Source: Terebella lapidaria
Taxonomy: Eukaryota > Annelida > Polychaeta > Terebellida > Terebellidae
Direction: 5' to 3'
Assembly: GCA_949152475.1 (NCBI GenBank)
Contig: OX424561.1
Span: 27,274,481 to 27,338,480 of the forward strand
Length of the DNA stretch: 64,000 nt
In this document: piece after piece, positions 33,867 through 44,200 of the stretch
Position numbering within the stretch: the stretch's first letter is position 1
Layout of the letters: each line of letters starts with the position of its first letter
Made by a program: the position numbers and the translations under genes
Notes under the pieces: model-generated
Told to the model about the DNA's origin: nothing
What the model saw: the letters and a program-made list of their open reading frames with translations, nothing else
Databases searched by the model: none

Positions 33867-35294
33867 CTATAAGATATCAAGGTCTCTATCCTTTATATGG
33901 CTTCGATCGTCGTCCTCTTCCGACGTGGGCAACGGCGCGCCGAAGTCATCAAGCGCCGTCGGCGCCACCTTGGCCTTCGAGTGCGGCTTGCGTTTCTTCG
34001 CGCTGTTGCCCCGAGAGGAACCCGCGGAACCCCGCCCGCTAGCCGAGCCGGACCGAGGAGACTCCGATCGCAGCGAATCGGTCCGCTCCGACAGCAATGG
34101 GTTCCTAATCCGTGGTCGCGGCGACTCATCACTCACTTTGAGTTCGGAAACGTTCGATGGCATGTTGTCCTGCGACGGTGGCGCCGCAGCGCGCGGCAGT
34201 TTGGGCGAGCGTCCATCGACGTTTGACACAGCTAGGTGGTCGAAGCCCGCCACATGAGCCCGCTGATGGTGCTGGTGTTGCTGTTGGTGATGGTGGTGCG
34301 GTGAGCCTTTCGGTGACGTCACAATGCTGTTGCTCCCCGTGCTCGTGTCACAGCTGTTACTGTCTGTCGATGACGTCACATGCGAACTAAACGACGTCGG
34401 CGTGTTGGACGTGTAGGGTGTTGAATGCGGCGTGAACAGTTTCAGGATATCACTAATCTGCAGGTCGATTTTGGTCATTTTGTGACTGAGCGTCTCGATC
34501 TCCTCTTTGATTTCGACTTTGATGTCGTAAAGCGACGAGATGAGGTGTTGTTCGTTCGACGAGAGCGTACTGCTGCCGCCCACAGAGAAGACGATGTCTC
34601 GCTGGGTGAGAGGCGCGTCATCTGTGGCCACCTCGGGCTTGGTCCGCGTGGCCGCGGTTTCTACCACCGGGTCCCGCTTGGAGAACCCCGTGATCATCTT
34701 AAAACTTTTCTCCTGGTTCTCCTCGGCCTCTTGTATGGGTGGCTCTTGATGTTGTTGCTGCTTCCCGAGCATTTTACCCCAGCGGGACACGGGTTTCGGC
34801 GCGGCGGCTGACTTTGTGGACGGGGCGCTAGCTCCCTGGGGTTTGGTGGCGTTGTTTACTTTGTCGATTTGTTTCATGGGTAGCGATGTTGCTATACCGG
34901 CGGAGGCGGCGTCTTCTGCCCCTTTGGAGTTCGCCGATCCCGCTAGGAACTTGCCCCACTTTCCGGCGGCGGCGGCGCGGTTGTTGACGACGTTATTGGA
35001 CTTTTCTGTGACGTTGATGACCTTCGTTGGGCCGCCGTTGATGTTCAGTGCATTGGCGGCGTTTGCCGACTTCGCCGTCGGGTTGGCGTTGTTCTGTTTC
35101 TCGCCCTTCTCCATCATCTCGGACGTGGTGGTGTCGTCGCTGTTGGGACCGTGCTTGTGTTCGCTGAACTTGCGGAAGCGCGAGATGAGTTTCCTCACGG
35201 GGTGGTCCTGGGACAGGTCTAGTGGCGGGTCGTTCTTGCGCTTCTCTGCCAGCTCTTTCTCTCGCTTCACGTCCGCAACTTTCCGAAATATGAT
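33867..35294 (-). CDS. eag (KCNH1/5-like): EAG channel last exon: long C-terminal tail
   Basis: A 1428-bp exon with the stop at 33867. It opens with [20 protein letters not shown] and [14 protein letters not shown], matching the region after the CNBHD in EAG that includes a calmodulin-binding segment. A long low-complexity Asn/Ala/Lys/Ser stretch follows. Then comes [20 protein letters not shown], the heptad pattern of the tetramerising coiled coil, then Ser/Thr-rich, His/Gln-rich ([11 protein letters not shown]) and Arg/Ser-rich tails. It is GC-rich compared with its introns. Confidence 0.9.
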   Translation of the reverse strand: MIFRKVADVKREKELAEKRKNDPPLDLSQDHPVRKLISRFRKFSEHKHGPNSDDTTTSEMMEKGEKQNNANPTAKSANAANALNINGGPTKVINVTEKSNNVVNNRAAAAGKWGKFLAGSANSKGAEDAASAGIATSLPMKQIDKVNNATKPQGASAPSTKSAAAPKPVSRWGKMLGKQQQHQEPPIQEAEENQEKSFKMITGFSKRDPVVETAATRTKPEVATDDAPLTQRDIVFSVGGSSTLSSNEQHLISSLYDIKVEIKEEIETLSHKMTKIDLQISDILKLFTPHSTPYTSNTPTSFSSHVTSSTDSNSCDTSTGSNSIVTSPKGSPHHHHQQQHQHHQRAHVAGFDHLAVSNVDGRSPKLPRAAAPPSQDNMPSNVSELKVSDESPRPRIRNPLLSERTDSLRSESPRSGSASGRGSAGSSRGNSAKKRKPHSKAKVAPTALDDFGAPLPTSEEDDDRSHIKDRDLDIL

Positions 35295-38200
35295 CTGCCG
35301 GGGGCGAACAGAAATTCATTGGATTTACGTGTATTTAAAGTGGGACGAAGATTAACTGATACATTGAAACTACATGTATTATTCCCACAAAAAACAACCT
35401 ACATATATATCCCGAAATGGCTTCAACCCCAATAATATCATTGGAACATTCCATTTCGATGGAAAAATCCACTGCAAACTCCGCTTATAGTTGATGATCT
35501 TACCCTGTGGCGCAGGTTGTACGTGAGAGTGAGGTTTCTGGCGAAGGAGTTGGCGAAAGCCTGGTAGAAATCCAGCACCTCGAGCAAGGCATCCCGTTTG
35601 ATAATGTGCAGATCACAGTACGTCAAGGCGCGGACATTGGCCGTGGACTGACCGATCGTGGGCTCCTTCCAGAACAGGTCTCCAAACACATCACCTTTAC
35701 CTGAAATGATCATATTTTTTGGGTTTAGACTACACGTTATCGAAATTGGATGTCAGAAATGCTTTTTGCTTACTTTTATCGATAAAGGAAGTGTTTTCGT
35801 GTGTTTTATTTTTGTTGACGTCGATCGAATACGTGCTATTATTTATTATGCCACATCAAAAATATCATGTTGGGCAAACATGTGCACAGACATGTAATCT
35901 AATCATAAGTTATTGATGATGATACTAGCAACATGCCATTGATTAGAACGCATGTAATTGCTAACATAACAGGCAAATGTTGTGGTTTTGTTGGAGTTTT
36001 TTTCAACTCAAGGGAGTCTCTAAAGGCGTGCTGGAAGACGACGCTTGAATGAATGATTACTTTTTCCATTTAGGCAGGCAATCGTTTCCTACATTTTCAC
36101 GAGTATCGGCAGGAATCATCAAGATTTTTTGAGCGCTTTACTCGGCCATGCACAAGAGCTGGTGATCGAAGAACAATTAACATGATTAATGGATCTTGCA
36201 ATTGTCCTGTTGCTAATTTACGCCTTTGAACCGATGACATTCCTCGCGTGCTGGTGACGTCATACACTCGGCATATTCCCAATCGATAACATTTAGTAGT
36301 TTAGTACACCATGGTCACGTGTTTATTGATTGGCTTGGAGACAATTAAGGTGTCTGGACTTGCTAGTAAACCTCCGATAAAGCAAAATGTTTCTCGCAAA
36401 TTCGATCGTTTACGATAGCATGATAGTTCACTGTAATTTTTGTTCTACCTCATAATCTGTACTAAATCTTGATCTTAATGATTATTTTCAAACTGCTAGT
36501 TTTGTTCTGTTTCCGATTCATGAAGAAAATTGTTTTGAAACTCTCTAGCGATTATTGTAGAATAATTCGACGGTGATTGTGTCACAGCATCTACAGGTCA
36601 ATGACCCTTCATTTGTCTATATATTCCTGTCCATTACTGTTACCTACATGTAAATGAATTGCTATGGGTAGGAATGGGTACGTTGTAGATAATTGCAAGT
36701 CGCCTCACAAAGAGACATCGTCCTTCACCTGTGTCATATGTACATATATATAATACCCCTTTTATGACTAGTGTATCGGGGGGGGGGGGGGGGGGAGGTG
36801 GTAACTAGACGCTATGTGTTCGACATTTGCCTCACTGACACTCGCAAGCTGGCAATCGAATTCCTAGTGTAAGATTCCACATGTGCCCCACATCTAGCTC
36901 CCTCTCTTGCGAGCCCATATAATTAGGCCTCGCTACGGACAAGATGCCATTAGCCGTCAGGTGACTTATCCAGCCTGAGGGGTGTAATACCAGGTATGGT
37001 TGCTTGATAGTACAGTCCCGGAGGGATGAGGGGGAGAGAGGTTGGTACGGTGACACCATGTGGCATCAGGTAGCTTGAAAATCCACTACATTATCGGGTG
37101 ATTTGTAGGAAAGTGTAGACGCTTTTACGGGGGCTTGCATGACCTTCCGTCATTTTAGTCAGACGCATACATGTTCGTCGTAGACTGGCGGGAGTTGATA
37201 AATCTGCAATTTTTGCTAGCGCTAATGCGACGAATCGGTTTTTTCTTTGGCTCGATGCTCGCATCTTGTTATATAAATCCTGATCGGAGATACACGTAGT
37301 CCATGGCTACTGGCATTATTTTGTTACAGTCGATATTTAAAAAAGAAAACAGTTTCTCGGCTATTTGAAGAGAAAACACCGAACGTACATGTAAAAGGCT
37401 TGACACACCTACGCATCTACCATACATAGAGTAGGGACACGACCCAACATACCAGGCAATTAGCACTGCTTCCCCACTAATTGAGACGAATGACCATTTA
37501 TATCACGTGGAAATAAGATAAATACGTAGATAGTCAATCACATGCCATCGGGCACGTAGGCGCGGAATTCTGCTAACAAATCATCTGGTATATAAGTATA
37601 TCATGTTAATATAGCATGTATCGAAACGAATATATACATGTAAATACATGTAGGGCCTACCCGGGCTTTGTATTATGCCGTTTTCCAGGGAACGGGGAGT
37701 GATTATTGATTTTTTCAACTGAAAATTGTATAACTGGAGTTGAATACAAATTGAATATAATTGGAGTTGAATACAAATTGAATATAACTTAAATATGATT
37801 CGTTACTACCTGTTATGATTGGACTCTAGTCTACTGGATTTTGTACACGGAAGGTAGATTCGCTTACTGAGAATAGCGACCACTTCGTCATCCTGGATGA
37901 CCTCTAGCGAGCCGGTGACGATGAAGCTCAGCGACTCGATGCTCTCGCCTTGGTGGAAGAGCATGTCGCCCGGGGCGCTGTGGGTGGAGACGAACTGCAT
38001 GGCGAGGGCCCGCAGGCAGCCGTCACTGGCCAGCCGGAAGGCCGGGTGCTCGTTAAACACCTTGCGGTTGAGGTGCACGCAGATGTCGGCCTTCATATCC
38101 TTCGGACAGTAGTTCAGTACCTGCAGGATGGTTGGGGAAGGGAAGGGGCAGAGTTTTGAATTAATCGTGCTCTATATTACGTCAGTACGTCTATGTATTG

Positions 38201-41200
38201 TATGGGCGTGATTGTATAATCGCCTGCTAATTGCTGTTAATGAGCATTTGTTGTCATCTCAATGGATGCATAATGAACAGGTATACGTAGAGTGAGACAT
38301 ATTATCCTTCTTCGTAACGCTGACAGGTGACTAGATTATATAATATCATAATTACGATATTATATTGTGAGGCGATCATCGCGACAACTACGAAAATGAA
38401 TCTGGTGATTCGAATTCACAAGTCAGATACATGTACTGTAATTAACAAGGATCAGATTGCATCGGAGAGAAGCACGAATACATGTATTGTCCCCATTCGT
38501 AGCTTCAAGTCCACCACGCCGAAGGTGTTGTGAGACGTGGAAACTTGTATTTACGACACTTATTTTTGATATCAACAGTCAAATGATACAATTAACGTCA
38601 CAGAAACATGTCTCCAGTTGCATTGGCATGTACATGTATCTTGTAATCATTTTGTGTGAATGGCCCAAACTGTTCATTTAGATGAAGGTATTTGGTTTCT
38701 TCATGCCATTTGGCATGACACTGTACATACACGTATTGTGTAAATTTAGGAATACATGACCATGTTTGTATTTGATATCAAATCAAATTTGATAATGGTG
38801 GTACTGCGTAATGCTGAGTTAGAGTCACTGTTCAAGGCAATGGAAACCACAAACCTCAGGTGTATACAAGTTGGCATCCTGATGAGTAGGCCTATGTGAG
38901 TTTCCTCTACTATCATATCTTCTGCGTTTACATTTTGTACAATGAACATCATTTTCATTTCGTTATAGGCGCCATCCACGGCCCCAAAATATGTTGCAAC
39001 ATACATGTTAGTGACGTCATTTTTGGAACACCCCATTCTTGTAGAACAAATGCAGATCAGTCAGAAATCAGGTACGTCAACTAATCATGGCATTCCACTG
39101 CCATTGCTAGCAAGACCGTAATATCATCCAAATGCTAGGTGGCAGTAATTTTTTAGACCCCACTGCCACCGCTAGCAAGACCGTAATATCATCCAAATGC
39201 TAGGTGGCAGTAATTTTTTAGACCCCACTGCCACTGCCAGCAAAACTGTAATATCACCCAGAATGCAAGATGGCAGTGATTTCCCAGAGACCACTTCCAC
39301 TGCCGGCGAAACTGTAATATCATCCAAAATGCCACGTGGCAGTGATTTACCAGAGACCACTTCCACTGCCGGCGAAACTGTAATATCATCCAAAATGCCA
39401 CGTGGCAGTGATTTACCAGACCCCACTGCCACTGCCAGCAAGACTGTAATATCATCAAAAATGCTAGATGACAGTGATTTCCCAGACCCCACTGCCACTG
39501 CCAGCAAGACTGTAATATCATCAAAAATGCTAGATGACAGTGATTTCCCAGACCCCACTGCCACTGTCCGCAAGACTGTAATATCATCAAAAATGCCACG
39601 TGGCAGTGATTTCCCAGACCCCACTGCCACTGCCAGCAAGACTGTAATATCATCAAAAATGCCACGTGGCAGTAATTTCCCAGACCCCACTGCCACTGCC
39701 AGCAAGACTGAACTAACACCCATGATATATGACAGGGTTTCTCCATATTTCACTGCCACTGCCATTGTCAATAAGATAAGTAGGTGGAAGTGATTTTCCC
39801 ATTGCCACTGCCGCAAGACTGATCTTTCATCCTAGATGAGTGTATAGTCTGGCAGTGGCAGTGAAATCCTGGATATCTACCACCTGGCATTCAGGCAGAT
39901 AGCCCAGTCTTGCTGGCAATGGCAGTGCTCTCTGGAAAGTCACTGCCACCTAGCATCAGGGATGATAGTACAGGTCTTTCTGGTAGTGGCAGTGAAATCT
40001 CGGAAATCTGCGTTGTATGCAATCGTTTCAACATGTTCGCACATTGTACAATCGACGACGACGACGGACCTTGGAGTCACTCGGGCTTAGTCCCTGCTCG
40101 GGGATACGACTGTAGCTTGAACCTGTACGTGATCATATATACACGCACACACACACACACACATACACGTAATATTATACATATACCCTACCTTGACGGT
40201 GTCGATGCCCTTGGATATGGCCCACGTGGACACGACGTAGTCCATGACGCGCTCGCTCAGGGACTTGGGCATGTCGTGCAGCTTCATGAACTCGCGCACG
40301 CTGTTGAGCATCTCGTGGTAACGGCCCGTCGACGAGTACATCTGCTGGAAGATCGTCGTCACGTTGCCGAAGATCGTCGCGTAGAAGAGCGCTGCAAATG
40401 TCACATCGATCGTTTCAATGGGTTATTCAGTACACGTTCGTGTACATGTACACATCGATGAACTATGTCGCCAGTTTCATGGATGAGTTTTGGCGTACAC
40501 TAATTTGTATTTGAGATATAATATTAATATATATATATTTGTGGTGGAGGATTGTAGGTGATCTCAATTCGTGGTCCACACCAGAATATCAAAGCAATGC
40601 GGTCTGCAGCTGCGGATGTTGTATATGTACATGTGTACAAGTATTATATTACTAACAATCATTAATGTTCACACTAAATAAGCATAGCGTACACATATGT
40701 GATTCTGATTTGAAACAATATTCGGGTTTTACTTTAGATAAAAATTGTATTGAAATAGTGCGCATCTGTATCACTAATTCGCTGGCACACCCCTTCCCCA
40801 ATCAAAACTGAAACCGAAACTTACATCCAAGGATCATCATGCCGCACGTGAAGATCTTCTCCATCTCGGTGTTGGAGGACACGTTGCCGAATCCCACGCT
40901 CGTCATGCACGAGAGCGTGTAGTACAGCGACGTGGCGTACGCCATTCCATACGATGGCCCCCCTACCCATTGTTCTTCCCCGGCAGAGTCGTTAGTCTTT
41001 GAATATGGCTGCCCTATATCCCGACCTAGCTTGTGAAGCCAGCCGTGCGTCGTCCCGGAGTGGGCCTCCGTCTCGCCGATCTTGTACCAGATGCACGCGA
41101 ACCAGTGCGCCACAAGGACGAAGATGAATATTAGGAGGATGAGCACTGCAGCTCCGTACTCGATGTAGTGGTCCAACTTGCGCGCGACGCGACCGAGACG

Positions 41201-44200
41201 TAAGAGCCGCACCACTTTCAACGCACTGAACAGACTGCTTATGCTCTGTAGACGGGGTAAAATGTTTAATTATTAGTCAATTTTTTCGTAAACAATGATT
41301 GACCATGATCATGGATATTAACAGCTCTATTAAGTTAGTCAGACTTGGCGAGTCTATCTAGATTATTAAGGATAGTGTGTAGATGGGCATATTTCATATT
41401 TGCATGAAAACTCGACGAGAACCTTTTAATTACCTTATCAACGTGCTGGAAAGCGTTGAAGACATCATACGGCAAGCACGAGAGCAGGTCGATCAGGAAC
41501 CAGCTCTTGAAATAGTTCATGCGGATCACCTTGGGATCCGAGATCACCTCGCCGCCCGTCCCGACGAACGTCGTGTGAAAGTTCAAGATGATGTCGATGA
41601 AGAACACTACGTCGACGATACTGTCCACCACTAGGAGCGGCACGTTGTCCATCGTCTTGTTCTTGAAAGCGGCGTTGTAGGGCACCATGACGGCCGTGTA
41701 AAATGTCAAGAACAGGATGATCCAGTCCCACGTGGCCTTGAAGGTCGAGTAGTGAAGGATGATGTGAGGAGGCGTCTTGGGCGCCTCCTGTCGGTAAGAT
41801 GGCATCACGTCCGAGTTGAGGTTCATCATCTGTAGCATGCGGGGGGAAGAACATTGTAATGTCTGAAGGCGATTGTTGAACTTTTTATGAGTTATTCGAG
41901 AGATATTCGACGAGTCTGCGTTGGCAAATTGGGTTGACTGAAGAGGATTCAATGAGAAGCGAAAGGAAGATTCATCGGGTTTTCTTAATACCAAGTGCGG
42001 AAAGATAGCAACTGTATTGATATTTCTCCATTCGTCTTGTGTTTGCTTTTTTGTAAGGATATCAGTAAATTGCTAGATTTATTGTAAACCGAAGACAAAT
42101 TTTCATCTATGTCTATTTTTTGCCTTGTCCAAATGAATTTGTTCAAACGAAAACAACTCGGACTCTGACAGATTGGAAAGGAGAAATGGTCTCATGAAAG
42201 CTTCGTCCCTTCAAATCGTTATGTTATGTAGATAACTTATTACATACATCTAATGTATAACAACACTTCAGATTGTGTGCGCTGTAGTTAGTACATGTAC
42301 AGCTGAAAATAGGAGAGAAATTAATAGAATTGCGTTGTGTTCAGATTCACTCAACGTGGATGCTGAAAATGCCCACAGGTCACCATATTCTATGGATTCA
42401 TGTCAGTTGAGGGACATCTGTAATTCACACAGTTCTTACCCTTTGATCTTCAGCAAAATACTTCATGAATACAACACAACCCATGGTAAATACAACACAA
42501 GCCCCGTGGTCTTTGCACTGTTTCTTTCGGATATCGTATTGAAATGTATAATTCACAGCTACTCACGCAACATTATCTAATTTGCACTAAAAAATCCTCT
42601 TACATTTTGAACAATGATGTTGACAAATGACCATGTACATGTATTGAAGATCGACCAAATAAAAGAACTTAATAGAACAGAAACAACAAAAAAATCCAAC
42701 TTGGCTTCACTGGTTTTGTTCTGTGTACGTACGTTGGCTATCTGGGAGGGTTTGGAGTTGGGTTCCATCTTGCCACTGGGGGCGGGTACTTGTGACGACG
42801 AGAACTGCATGAGAGCTGTCCGGTTCCGCGTCACTGACCGGGCCAGGCGGGCAAACTTGCTGAGTCCCGCTACAAACATACAGGTATAAATACATGTGAC
42901 GACCGCAAAGGTGTCTTCAATTTAGGGAATCTGTTGGCCTATGACAACAACTTCAAAATTGGAGGTGTGTGTTATTACCCCGTCCCGTGTCGTCTTCGAT
43001 GGGTTGTTTTAGAGCCGTGATATCCCGGAATGTCAGCAGAAATAGTACCACCGCCTCCTTCTCGTTCTTGATCGGCGCCACGTGTAATAACAGCCATAAT
43101 GGTGTCTCTGAATAATGAAATATTACAACACGTGTAATAACAGCTATAGTGGTGTCTCTGAATAATAAAATATTACAACACGTGTAATAACAGCCATAAT
43201 GGTGTCTCTGAATAATAAAATATTACAACACGTGTAATAACAGACATAGTGGTGTCTCTGAATAATAAAACGTGATAAGACGTGTAATAACAGCCATATT
43301 GGTGTCTCTGGATGATAACACGTGGAATAACTACCATAATCATAGTAGTAAGACTGGATAATAAAATACTACGACACACTGTCAGGTGATTATCGCCATA
43401 GTGGTGTCCCTGGATAATAAAATGTGACGACACGTGTCATAATAACAGCTCTAGCGATATACCTAGGTAAACACAATTATTGATGATGTATAGGCCTACA
43501 ATGGTGTCTCCGAATGATGAGATGGGTGAACACGTGTGCATACATGTACATACCAACAACCGTATTTGAATATATACTATATTCATGAGAGTATATGATT
43601 CTGTAATATATCGAAACTCATATCAAAGACCGTCATCTCATGCAAATTGTTTTCATTTATTTTTTTACCCACACTAAGAGTGTACTATATCAGAGACGAC
43701 GGAATACGTGGCACGTGACAGTGTTTAGCCTATATCATTTGATAAATTATGCGAGAATTTAATCTGGTTAAGTACAATGCCCTATTACTTGGAACATGAT
43801 TAAAGCATCTATGATTTATACTCGGATTTTTCTAACTCGTTTACACAGTTTTTCACTAATATTTTTGTGATGCTTAACGCTATCGTTCTATAACTTGGCA
43901 TACTTCACCTGGGAGTCAAACGGCAATTTTCTACCGAATTTCAGACAGCTATCACGAAAATTGAAGTTGGCAATCTACCCCAATGTTAAATTTAGCCCTA
44001 TTATTTAATTTCTGGGCCCGCACACAATTTTGTGCATTCGCTCGGTTTTGGAGCGGAGTAATGTTTCAAAATCAACATGTTTGTGTAGAATACACCCCAG
44101 TGTATCTTCTGGTTCAAAGTTACAAGAATATTTCGAATCCTGATCGATAGAAACAGGACCGATTCCTCGAATATCCTCAGATTCTCGAGATTCCGTTTTG

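Noticed and set aside
33817-35355. Several long plus-strand frames across the last channel exon
   Set aside because: Antisense shadows of a GC-rich real exon.
36832-37059. 75-codon minus-strand frame in a GC-richer intron patch
   Set aside because: No recognisable family and no exon phase; it may be part of an old repeat, but I cannot support a feature.
39172-39816. Long open frames on both strands (about 200 codons) rich in repeated residues
   Set aside because: They are by-products of the 66-bp minisatellite in a channel intron; both strands are open because the unit is a multiple of three.
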